NCBI GenBank assembly: GCA_947096075.1
Contig: CAMUQE010000056.1
Coordinates: 1 to 11,496 of the forward strand
DNA: 11,496 nucleotides
From: Veillonella parvula
Lineage (GTDB): Bacteria; Bacillota; Negativicutes; Veillonellales; Veillonellaceae
Direction: 5' to 3'
Both the position numbers and the translations under genes were made by a program. Position 1 is the first letter of the stretch; each line of letters opens with the position of its first letter. Positions 1 through 6,052 of this stretch are shown one piece after another. The notes under the pieces were generated by a model, which was given only the letters and a program-made list of their open reading frames with translations, was not told the DNA's origin and made no database searches.

Positions 1-2
1 TA

Positions 3-1226
3 TTATTTTTCAATATTTACAATATTAACAATAACTTCAACAGCTTTTTTCATGTCATCGATACATGCAAATTCATGACGACCATGTAGATTTTCTACAC
101 CTGTAAAGATATTTGGTGTAGGAATGCCCATGAAGGAGATTTTGGAACCATCTGTGCCGCCGCGGATAGGATCGCAAAGAGGTGTAATGCCAGCTTTTTC
201 CATAGCTGCTTTAGCTACGTTTACGCATTCCATATTGTCTTTGATGACATCGTACATGTTGTAGTATTGGTCTTTTACAGTCACTTCACATACTTCACGA
301 CCATAAATTTCATTTAATGTTTGGCCAGCTTGTAGGAAGAATGCTTTTTTCGCTTCGAACAATTTCTTGTCATGGTCGCGGATAATGTAATCCATTTTAC
401 CAGTATCTACTTGTGTTTCCATGCTCATGAGCATAAAGAAACCTTGGCGACCACAGGTGTGCTCAGGAACGGCTGCTCCTGGTAATAAAGTATCGAATTG
501 CATAGCTAATTTAGCACAGTTAATCATAATGCCTTTAGCTGTGCCTGTGTGAACCGAAACGCCTTTAAGGGTAACGGTACCGCCTGCGGCATTAAAGGTT
601 TCGTATTCAAGTTGGCCCAAGCTTTCACCATCGATAGTGTAAGCATAGTCCACAGGGAATTGTTTAACATCTAAGTGGTCTGCACCAGTACCGATTTCTT
701 CATCTGGACCGAAAGCGCACATAATCTTACCGTGTTTAATTTCTGGGTGAGCCACGAGGTAGGCAAGGGCTTCCATGATTTCGCAGATACCTGCCTTGTC
801 ATCACCGCCAAGAAGTGTTAGACCATCGGTTACAACTAAGGATTTGCCAATATAATTTTTTAGATTTGGAAAATCTGCACGACGGGTGAAGATTTGATGT
901 TCTTCGTTAAGGCAAATATCACCGCCATCATAGTTTTCTACGATGCGAGGCTTAATATTTTCCGCGTTGTAATCGGCTGTATCCATATGCGCAATAAAGC
1001 CGATAGCAGGAGCTTTTTCATCTGTATTAGCATTGAGCGTACCGATGACAAAACCATTTTCACGATTGTAAATAACCTCATCTAAACCGATTGCTTTTAA
1101 ATCAGGAACGAGCACATTCATAGCAAAGTCTACTTGACTTTGAGTACTAGGAATGGTTGTACTTTCCTCATTAGACCGTGTATTTATGCTTGTATAGCGT
1201 ACAAAACGTTCGACCATTGATTCCAT
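3..1226 (-). CDS. pepT: Peptidase T (tripeptide aminopeptidase, M20B metallopeptidase)
   Basis: Cytoplasmic di-zinc aminopeptidase that removes the N-terminal residue from tripeptides. The 407-residue product matches the usual PepT length (about 408). Visible M20 residues are H80 and D82 in AHMDTADY, D142 in LLGGDDKAG, the catalytic/metal Glu pair E176-E177 in GPDEEIG, D199 in YTIDGES, dimerisation-domain H226 in SVHTG, R355 in PIRGGTDGSK, and H381 in NLHGRHEF. All expected zinc ligands are present, so it should be active. AGGAGG lies 6 nt before the ATG at 1226. The second Met (codon 4) would be too far from it. The stop TAA is at the very left edge, so any terminator lies outside the window. 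It diverges from the OPT peptide transporter, which fits a role in digesting imported peptides. Confidence 0.96.
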   Translation of the reverse strand: MESMVERFVRYTSINTRSNEESTTIPSTQSQVDFAMNVLVPDLKAIGLDEVIYNRENGFVIGTLNANTDEKAPAIGFIAHMDTADYNAENIKPRIVENYDGGDICLNEEHQIFTRRADFPNLKNYIGKSLVVTDGLTLLGGDDKAGICEIMEALAYLVAHPEIKHGKIMCAFGPDEEIGTGADHLDVKQFPVDYAYTIDGESLGQLEYETFNAAGGTVTLKGVSVHTGTAKGIMINCAKLAMQFDTLLPGAAVPEHTCGRQGFFMLMSMETQVDTGKMDYIIRDHDKKLFEAKKAFFLQAGQTLNEIYGREVCEVTVKDQYYNMYDVIKDNMECVNVAKAAMEKAGITPLCDPIRGGTDGSKISFMGIPTPNIFTGVENLHGRHEFACIDDMKKAVEVIVNIVNIEK

Positions 1227-1255
1227 AATGAGCCTCCTCGTAAGTAAACATACGT

Positions 1256-1284
1256 ATTATACAGTGTAGTATTCAATACTGTTA
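1256..1284 (-). promoter_or_regulatory. Predicted pepT promoter
   Basis: On the minus strand a perfect TATAAT occupies 1261-1256, with a weak TAACAG -35 at 1284-1279 and a 17-nt spacer. The predicted start near 1249 gives a short leader that contains the AGGAGG at 1238-1233. The -10 is strong and the -35 poor, which would suit an activated or modulated promoter. Confidence 0.5.
1268..1280. promoter_or_regulatory. 13-bp perfect palindrome at the pepT promoter, possible operator
   Basis: AGTATT-C-AATACT is a perfect 6-1-6 inverted repeat. It falls almost entirely within the spacer between the proposed pepT -35 and -10 elements, where a bound repressor would block RNA polymerase. The position is suggestive. 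I do not recognise the site as that of a specific regulator family. Confidence 0.3.
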
Positions 1285-1394
1285 CATAATAGAGATTCTT
1301 AATATACTTTCATTGTAGAACAGGGGCGCTAAAAATGCAAAATAATTATTTATAGGGAGTGAGATATTATATTCGCATAGTGCATAGAAAACCA

Positions 1395-1423
1395 TTGAAC
1401 CATATATAGTACCGTGTTAGTAT
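1395..1423 (+). promoter_or_regulatory. Predicted promoter of the OPT transporter
   Basis: A TTGAAC -35 at 1395-1400 is followed after 17 nt by TAGTAT at 1418-1423. A TG one base upstream of the hexamer (1415-1416) makes an extended -10. The expected start is near 1430, about 40 nt before the ATG. The rest of the 1227-1471 intergenic region holds only AT-rich short palindromes, such as the 12-bp one at 1340-1351, and no convincing small ORF. Confidence 0.5.
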
Positions 1424-1471
1424 AAAGGTGAATAGTTATACGTTTGTACTTTTTTGTTAGGAGGTTTTACT

Positions 1472-3409
1472 ATGTCGGACGAAGTTCGTTCCATTCCGCC
1501 CGTAGAACCGGTGTTAGATCCTAAGAAAGATTACGTAGAGATCAACTCATATGTAGTTTTCTGGGGCCTATTCTATGCGGCAATTTTCACACTAGCTGTA
1601 GGTTATCTATGTTTGAAAATCGGTCAAACTGTAGATGCCTTTGCACCAGTATCTGTACTTGCTATGGGTACAGCAGTTATTTTGAAACGTAAAAATGCTT
1701 TTGCTGAAACGGTTCACATTCAAGCTATCGCTAGTTCTAGTACGAACACATTAGCGGGGGCCATGTTCTTCTTGCCAGCTCTTTACATCTGGAATGTGAC
1801 AGACGTATCCTTTGTGCAAATGGCGATTCCAATTATCCTTGGCGGCGTTTTAGGTGTTTTATTATGCGTTATGTTCCGTCGCTATTTCGTTGAGGAAATG
1901 CACTATGTGTATCCGTTCCCAAGTGGTCGTGCTGCAGCGGAAGTATTGATGAGTAATGAAGGTAGCAAAGCAAAACTTATGCTTGGCTCTGGTTTAATTG
2001 CTCTCGTGTATGACTTTATTCTTAATAGTTTGGGGTGGTGGCAAGAGGTTATTCGCACTGCTACCTTTAAGTGGGGGGCAGCCCTTGCAGATCAAACTAA
2101 GCTAACTGCATCGGTAGATACTGATGCAGCATTGCTTGGCCTTGGTTATTTTACGGGCCTTCGCTATGCGGCTATCATTGCAGCCGGTTCCTTCTTCTCT
2201 TGGTTTGTATGTATTCCGATTGTGTACTATTTAGCGCCTGAACATATCATGCAAATTGGTGGCCATGCAGTTCCATTAGGCGAGGCCCCAATTCGTAAGG
2301 TATTCCTTGATTATGTTCGTCATATTGGTATCGGTATGCTCGCTATGGCAGGTATCATCGGTCTAATTACGATGTCCAAAGTAGTAGCAAGCGTTGTTAA
2401 AAATGCAGTGCTTGATATCTTTAGTTCTAAAACTGTAGATGTTAATTTGCTTCGTACACAACGTGATGTACCTACATCTTGGATTGGTACTGGCATCTTG
2501 TTATGTACAGTTTTATTTGCAGCATATTTCCATTTTATGTATGCTGAAAGCTTCGGACAAACAATTGTAGCGTTCTTAATTGTTCTTATTATGTCCTTCC
2601 TATTATCTGTAGTGGGGATTAGCTCTATCGCTTATACAGGTACAGAACCAGTTTCAGGTATGACAATCTTTATGATTATCATCTCCGCTGTATGCTTAAC
2701 CGCAGCAGGTATGACTGGTAAAGTAGGTATGATTGCAGTGCTCATGATGGCATCCTTTATTGGTACTACCATTGGTATGGCTGGTAACTTCATGTCTGAA
2801 CTTAAGGTGGCGCACATGACAGGTGCTACACCTAAGAAAATGGAACAATGGCAAATCGTTGGTACTATTCTTTGTGCTGTGCTTTCTGTAGGTGTTATGA
2901 TTCTTTTAAACGATGCTTATGGATTTGTAGGAGATCATGCATTAAATGCACCTCAAGCGAACGCTATGGCCGCAATCATTGAGCCAATGATGACTGGTGG
3001 TAGTGCTCAATGGCCTCTTTACATGGCTGGTGCATTATTTGCAATTATCTTGTGGATGGTAAGAGTTCCGCCGTTGGCATTTGCCTTGGGCACATACTTG
3101 CCAATGGAAATTAATACACCATTACTTATCGGAGGTTTGATTGCGTATCTTGTACAAAATAGTACAAAAGATAAAGAATTGGCAGATCTTCGCTTCTCCA
3201 AAGGTAGTACAATTGCCTCTGGTCTCGTAGCCGGTGGTGCTATTGGCTCTTTATTCAGTGCAGTGCTTCGCATTGCAGGTGTTGATGTATTCGCTCAAGC
3301 TTGGGTAGAAACACCTGAAGCGACATACCTTAGTATCGTAATGTACTTGTTACTCTGTACGTTCTTGTACAAGGTAGCTATGTATATAAAAACTAAACAT
3401 GCTAAATAA
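1472..3409 (+). CDS. OPT-family oligopeptide transporter
   Basis: Integral membrane protein of the oligopeptide transporter (OPT, PF03169) family, probably a proton-coupled importer of small peptides. Some relatives carry metal-chelate complexes instead. The chosen start at 1472 gives 645 residues. TTAGGAGG lies 7 nt upstream. An in-frame TTG at 1454 overlaps that ribosome binding site and is rejected. Most of the chain is hydrophobic, with roughly 14-16 membrane segments. Family-type stretches include KIGQTVDAFAPVS (about 49-61), YPFPSGRAAAEVL (about 147-159), GTEPVSGMTIF (about 390-400) and VPPLAFALGTYLPMEINTP (about 532-550). The N-terminal 20 or so residues are hydrophilic and cytosolic-looking, with no signal peptide. 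The divergent neighbour pepT supports peptide as substrate, but the exact substrate cannot be read from sequence. A terminator follows, so the gene is probably monocistronic. Confidence 0.93.
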   Translation: MSDEVRSIPPVEPVLDPKKDYVEINSYVVFWGLFYAAIFTLAVGYLCLKIGQTVDAFAPVSVLAMGTAVILKRKNAFAETVHIQAIASSSTNTLAGAMFFLPALYIWNVTDVSFVQMAIPIILGGVLGVLLCVMFRRYFVEEMHYVYPFPSGRAAAEVLMSNEGSKAKLMLGSGLIALVYDFILNSLGWWQEVIRTATFKWGAALADQTKLTASVDTDAALLGLGYFTGLRYAAIIAAGSFFSWFVCIPIVYYLAPEHIMQIGGHAVPLGEAPIRKVFLDYVRHIGIGMLAMAGIIGLITMSKVVASVVKNAVLDIFSSKTVDVNLLRTQRDVPTSWIGTGILLCTVLFAAYFHFMYAESFGQTIVAFLIVLIMSFLLSVVGISSIAYTGTEPVSGMTIFMIIISAVCLTAAGMTGKVGMIAVLMMASFIGTTIGMAGNFMSELKVAHMTGATPKKMEQWQIVGTILCAVLSVGVMILLNDAYGFVGDHALNAPQANAMAAIIEPMMTGGSAQWPLYMAGALFAIILWMVRVPPLAFALGTYLPMEINTPLLIGGLIAYLVQNSTKDKELADLRFSKGSTIASGLVAGGAIGSLFSAVLRIAGVDVFAQAWVETPEATYLSIVMYLLLCTFLYKVAMYIKTKHAK

Positions 3410-3487
3410 ATTAAATATAGTAAATCCTTAATAAAGTGAATTCCTTATGTATTTTATAAATAGCTTGGAATTTTCCATCTTGGGGAT

Positions 3488-3535
3488 GACCGTCTTTATC
3501 ATGTTTTATCTGTGCTTGGTAAAGGCGGTCTTTTT
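3488..3535 (+). terminator. Intrinsic terminator of the OPT transporter
   Basis: A 13-bp stem pairs 3488-3500 (GACCGTCTTTATC) with 3518-3530 (GGTAAAGGCGGTC), including two G-U pairs. The 17-nt loop is followed directly by TTTTT at 3531-3535. It lies about 80 nt after the stop codon. Confidence 0.85.
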
Positions 3536-3610
3536 ATATACATAGAAATATTCTTCTTGCTATAGCTAAAAGCTATGCTGATATAATACCTATTGGTATA
3601 GTCGGATTTA

Positions 3611-3639
3611 TTGACCCTAACTATATCGAATGTTATCAT
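3611..3639 (+). promoter_or_regulatory. Predicted promoter of the amino-acid-binding lipoprotein gene
   Basis: A TTGACC -35 at 3611-3616 and TATCAT at 3634-3639 are separated by 17 nt. TG at 3631-3632 makes an extended -10. The expected start near 3646 coincides with the left edge of the 22-bp palindrome, leaving a leader of about 115 nt. Confidence 0.55.
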
Positions 3640-3645
3640 AAAACT

Positions 3646-3667
3646 ATAATACCTCTAGAGGTATTAT
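3646..3667. repeat. Perfect 22-bp palindrome at the predicted transcription start
   Basis: Every base pairs across the centre at CTAG (3655-3658). The left arm reads ATAATACCTCT and the right arm is its exact reverse complement. It could be an operator sitting on the +1 region, or a hairpin at the 5' end of the message. Read as RNA it is followed by TTTATT, so weak terminator or attenuator behaviour is also possible, although the stem is mostly A-U. The sequence TATAATACCT at its left also occurs at 3582-3591, next to a shorter GGTAT arm. Confidence 0.6.
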
Positions 3668-3719
3668 TTTTATTATGCTCATAAGTGTAAGTATAGATAT
3701 ATTAGTTGATTAAGAAGAA

Positions 3720-3742
3720 CTCTGTTTCTAGATAGAACGGAG
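3720..3742 (+). other. Leader hairpin just upstream of the ribosome binding site
   Basis: CTCTGTTT (3720-3727) can pair with GAACGGAG (3735-3742) over 8 bp, including two G-U pairs, around a 7-nt loop. It ends 6 nt before the AAGGG ribosome binding site and has no following U-run. It is therefore not a terminator, but it could affect message stability or translation. Confidence 0.35.
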
Positions 3743-3760
3743 AGAAGTAAGGGTAGTAAC

Positions 3761-4546
3761 ATGAAATTAAAGAAAATAGCAGCTCTATTGGGAGCTTTCA
3801 CCATTGCTAGTAGTTTATTAATCGCTGGCTGTGGTAATACAGGTAATAGTCAGAAGGTATGGCGCGTAGGTACTGATGCGACCTATGCACCGTTTGGTTT
3901 TAAAGATAAAGATAGTGGTAAACTAGCTGGTTTTGATATTGATATTATCAATGCTATTGCTAAAGAAGAGGGCATAGAAACCGATATTCAAAACTTGAAC
4001 TTTGATGCGCTTTTACCAGCACTACAAAGTAATACAATCGACATCGCCATTTCGGATATGACCATTTCTGAAGAACGAGCAAAATCCGTTGATTTTAGTA
4101 AACCGTACTATATTGCAGGTAATGGTCTCGTTGTTAACATTGATAACACCAATATTAACAGCTTTAAGGATCTAGAAGGGAAACGCATTGGTGTTTCTAT
4201 TGGTTCTACTGGTGCAGAGATTGCTAGCAAGATTCCAAATGCCGAGGTACGTCAGTTTAATATCATCGTCGATGCTTTCTTAGAACTACAAAATAAAGGC
4301 GTCGATGTAGTTATCAATGATACACCGGTAAACGAGTATTATGTTAATGGTAAGGGCAAAGGTATCGCAAAGGTTACTGGAGAGGACTATGATGCGGCGC
4401 CATTAGGCATTGCTGTGAAAAAAGGCAATACAGAGTTGTTAAATAAAATTAATGACGGTCTCGCTAAGATCAAATCAAACGGCAAATACGCAGAGATTTA
4501 TAAGAAATGGTTTGGCAAGGAGCCACCGGCAGAAGTGCTAAAATAG
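3761..4546 (+). CDS. Polar amino-acid ABC transporter substrate-binding lipoprotein (GlnH-like)
   Basis: Extracytoplasmic solute-binding protein of family 3 (PF00497), 261 residues. The N-terminus MKLKK plus a hydrophobic run ends in lipobox LIAGC with C24, predicting a lipid-anchored protein. The mature part shows GTDATYAPFGF (38-48), GFDIDI (57-62), the ISEERAKSVDFSKPYY block (102-117) with carboxylate-binding R106, the VSIGSTG loop (145-151), NDTP with amino-group-binding D187, and the C-terminal IYKKWFGKEPP. The pattern closely resembles E. coli GlnH, so glutamine or another polar amino acid is the likely ligand. AAGGG (3749-3753) lies 7 nt before the ATG. No permease or ATPase gene is adjacent, so it must serve a transporter encoded elsewhere. 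The downstream mmuM raises the alternative of a methionine-related ligand, which is inference only. Confidence 0.93.
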   Translation: MKLKKIAALLGAFTIASSLLIAGCGNTGNSQKVWRVGTDATYAPFGFKDKDSGKLAGFDIDIINAIAKEEGIETDIQNLNFDALLPALQSNTIDIAISDMTISEERAKSVDFSKPYYIAGNGLVVNIDNTNINSFKDLEGKRIGVSIGSTGAEIASKIPNAEVRQFNIIVDAFLELQNKGVDVVINDTPVNEYYVNGKGKGIAKVTGEDYDAAPLGIAVKKGNTELLNKINDGLAKIKSNGKYAEIYKKWFGKEPPAEVLK

Positions 4547-4574
4547 TTTGTAGATAGTACCAGAACGTTTTATT

Positions 4575-4583
4575 TGATATAAT
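4575..4583 (+). promoter_or_regulatory. Predicted extended -10 promoter of mmuM
   Basis: A perfect TATAAT at 4578-4583 is preceded by TG at 4575-4576, giving a TGATATAAT extended -10. No good -35 is visible. It lies in the 76-nt gap after the lipoprotein stop, so mmuM can be transcribed independently. No terminator separates the two genes, so read-through is also likely. Confidence 0.45.
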
Positions 4584-4622
4584 ACGCTTGGTAAGCCTCA
4601 GGTTATAAGAGGTAAGTATAGA

Positions 4623-5648
4623 ATGGGTGATATGATGGCTAAACGAAGTGCATTTTTAGATATTGTAAAAGAAAAGGGCGCCCTCGTCTTAGATGGGGCT
4701 TTAGGGACTGAATTAGAGCGTTATGGCTGTAATATCCAACATAAGTTGTGGTCTGCTAAAGTTCTCATGGATCAGCCAGATATCATCAAGAAAATACATA
4801 TTTCTTATTTAGCTGCTGGTGCCGATATCATTCAAAGTTCTGGCTATCAAGCGACAGTAGCAGGCTTTAAGGGCTTAGGTTATGGCACGGAAGAAGCGAT
4901 AGAGCTCGTTAAACTATCTGTTCGTTTAGCCGTGCAAGCTCGTAATGAGTTTTTAGAAGCAAAGGCGAGTGGGGCACTTACCTTGCGTGGAATTACGCTC
5001 GGTGAAGAGACACCGGAGGGGATTAGATATTTTTCTGAAGGTGCATTACCTAAACCGTTGGTGGCAGCTTCTGTAGGTCCTTATGGAGCTTTCTTGGCGG
5101 ATGGTTCTGAATACCGTGGGTATCCTGATGTACAAACAGAATATCTAGAGGTATTCCATATTCCTCGGTTAGCATTATTCTGTGAAGAAAATCCAGATAT
5201 ATTATCCTTTGAAACCATACCGTCTTATGCTGAAGCTATTGCTATCGCAAGAGCTATGTCTGATCCGTTTACATCAAAAGGTATTCCCGCGTGGATTGCT
5301 TTTTCCTGTAAGGATGGTCACCATGTTTCTAGTGGTGAAACCATCATTAAATGCGCACAAATGATTGATAAGGTACATTCTATTACGGGGATTGGTATTA
5401 ATTGTAGTAAACCTGAACATGTAGAATCTTTGATTAAAGATATTCGAACGGTTACAGATAAGCCGATTGCTGTATATCCTAATCTTGGTGAAAGCTATGA
5501 TAGTAAAACTAAGACTTGGTTTGGAGATCCTGCATCATTTGTAGACTACGTTGAAGTATGGCGAAAAGCTGGGGCTGAAATCATTGGTGGCTGTTGTAGA
5601 ACGACACCTGAGATTATCGGTGATATTGCAAAGAAAATTCACAATTAA
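4623..5648 (+). CDS. mmuM: Homocysteine S-methyltransferase (MmuM-like, zinc-dependent)
   Basis: Cytoplasmic enzyme that methylates homocysteine to methionine, using S-methylmethionine or S-adenosylmethionine as donor in characterised relatives. The TIM-barrel family (PF02574) signatures are clear: LVLDGALGTELERYG (21-35), ASVGPYGAFLADGSEYRGY (149-167), GIGINCS with C261, YPNLGESYD (285-293), and IGGCCRTTP with C324-C325. C261, C324 and C325 form the zinc site, and all three are present. At 341 residues it is longer than E. coli MmuM (about 310). Much of the excess lies around residues 113-141, before the VAASVGPYG motif. The start is not certain. AGAGG (4608-4612) lies 10 nt before the ATG at 4623, while GGGTG lies 5 nt before an in-frame ATG at 4635. 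There is no cobalamin or folate domain, so it is not MetH. Confidence 0.92.
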   Translation: MGDMMAKRSAFLDIVKEKGALVLDGALGTELERYGCNIQHKLWSAKVLMDQPDIIKKIHISYLAAGADIIQSSGYQATVAGFKGLGYGTEEAIELVKLSVRLAVQARNEFLEAKASGALTLRGITLGEETPEGIRYFSEGALPKPLVAASVGPYGAFLADGSEYRGYPDVQTEYLEVFHIPRLALFCEENPDILSFETIPSYAEAIAIARAMSDPFTSKGIPAWIAFSCKDGHHVSSGETIIKCAQMIDKVHSITGIGINCSKPEHVESLIKDIRTVTDKPIAVYPNLGESYDSKTKTWFGDPASFVDYVEVWRKAGAEIIGGCCRTTPEIIGDIAKKIHN

Positions 5649-5670
5649 TATATGACTTTAGATATAAAAA

Positions 5671-5700
5671 AGACGATACATGTGTATCGTCTCTTTATTT
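5671..5700 (+). terminator. Intrinsic terminator of mmuM
   Basis: AGACGATACA (5671-5680) pairs with TGTATCGTCT (5683-5692) in a tight hairpin, followed by CTTTATTTTT-type T-rich sequence. It begins 22 nt after the mmuM stop codon. Confidence 0.85.
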
Positions 5701-5710
5701 TTGTAAATAA

Positions 5711-5736
5711 AAAAGCAGTGCATAAGCACTGCTTTT
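5711..5736 (-). terminator. Intrinsic terminator of tRNA-Ser, probably bidirectional
   Basis: An 11-bp perfect stem pairs 5711-5721 with 5726-5736 around an ATAA loop. On the minus strand it starts 5 nt after the tRNA CCA end and is followed by a T-rich run (TTTTTTATTT across the stem end). On the plus strand it could back up the mmuM terminator. Confidence 0.85.
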
Positions 5737-5740
5737 ACTA

Positions 5741-5831
5741 TGGCGGAGAGACAGGGATTTGAACCCTGGGTACGGGATAACCGCACACATGATTTCCAAT
5801 CATGCTCCTTCAGCCGCTCGGACACCTCTCC
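5741..5831 (-). tRNA. tRNA-Ser (anticodon GGA)
   Basis: A 91-nt class II tRNA with encoded CCA (5743-5741). The acceptor GGAGAGG pairs with TCTCTCC and is followed by discriminator G. The D arm is TCC-GAGCGGCTGAA-GGA. The anticodon stem CATGA/TCATG encloses loop TTGGAAA, so the anticodon is GGA and reads UCC and UCU serine codons. The long variable arm (GTGCGG paired with CCGTAC) is typical of serine tRNAs. The T arm is CAGGG-TTCAAAT-CCCTG. All stems are intact, so the gene should be functional. It stands alone between its own promoter and terminator, with no other tRNA adjacent. Confidence 0.97.
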
Positions 5832-5862
5832 ATGTATTCTGTTATGTAACAGGTACTTGTAT

Positions 5863-5891
5863 AGTATATGAAAAAGTTAGATTTATGTCAA
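5863..5891 (-). promoter_or_regulatory. Near-consensus promoter of tRNA-Ser
   Basis: On the minus strand, consensus TTGACA (5891-5886) and TATACT (5868-5863) are separated by exactly 17 nt. The expected start is near 5856, about 25 nt before the tRNA. This is the strongest promoter in the window, as expected for a stable RNA. Confidence 0.8.
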
Positions 5892-5964
5892 GCAAAAAAT
5901 AGTCGAATTATTGCATATTTACAAGGCTTTTAAAATATAGTATTTGATCTCAATAAATGGGTAT

Positions 5965-5988
5965 AAACCAAAAATCAAAGCTTGGTTT
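5965..5988. repeat. Short inverted repeat AAACCAA/TTGGTTT
   Basis: Seven-base arms at 5965-5971 and 5982-5988 flank a 10-nt spacer in the gap between the tRNA promoter and the fprA terminator. No gene or clear promoter is attached to it, and its role is unknown. Confidence 0.35.
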
Positions 5989-6010
5989 TAGGCGTATAAA
6001 TCTGGTATAT

Positions 6011-6050
6011 GAAAAGACAAAGCCGCCTGTTTAGGCGGCTTTGTTATTTG
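6011..6050 (-). terminator. Intrinsic terminator of the flavodiiron gene
   Basis: A G+C-rich perfect 12-bp stem pairs 6017-6028 (ACAAAGCCGCCT) with 6033-6044 (AGGCGGCTTTGT) around GTTT. It begins 9 nt beyond the minus-strand stop codon. The minus-strand 3' side continues as CTTTTC, which is T-rich enough for intrinsic termination. Confidence 0.85.
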
Positions 6051-6052
6051 TA

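Larger units (their letters stand above)
3536..3760 (+). other. Non-coding upstream region of the binding-protein gene, rich in inverted repeats
   Basis: No gene lies between the OPT terminator and the lipoprotein start. The stretch holds a small hairpin at 3562-3576 (ATAGCT-AAA-AGCTAT), an imperfect palindrome at 3586-3599 (ATACC-TATT-GGTAT), the predicted promoter, a perfect 22-bp palindrome, and a leader hairpin at 3720-3742. It matches no riboswitch or T-box consensus that I recognise. A T-box is further disfavoured because the predicted leader is only about 115 nt. Confidence 0.6.

Noticed and set aside
1454..1471. TTG start for the OPT transporter
   Set aside because: This TTG overlaps the TTAGGAGG ribosome binding site that serves the ATG at 1472, so it cannot have its own well-placed site.
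3675..3713. 12-codon leader peptide before the binding-protein gene
   Set aside because: The ATG lacks a well-spaced ribosome binding site, and the peptide has no run of one amino acid that would suggest attenuation.
3640..3760. T-box or S-box (SAM) riboswitch controlling the binding protein or mmuM
   Set aside because: The leader is too short for a T-box, and no conserved T-box or SAM riboswitch core sequence is visible in it or in the gap before mmuM.
5741..5831. tRNA-Ser as an integration site for a mobile element
   Set aside because: The tRNA is intact, with no integrase, no direct repeat of its 3' end and only ordinary chromosomal genes on both sides.
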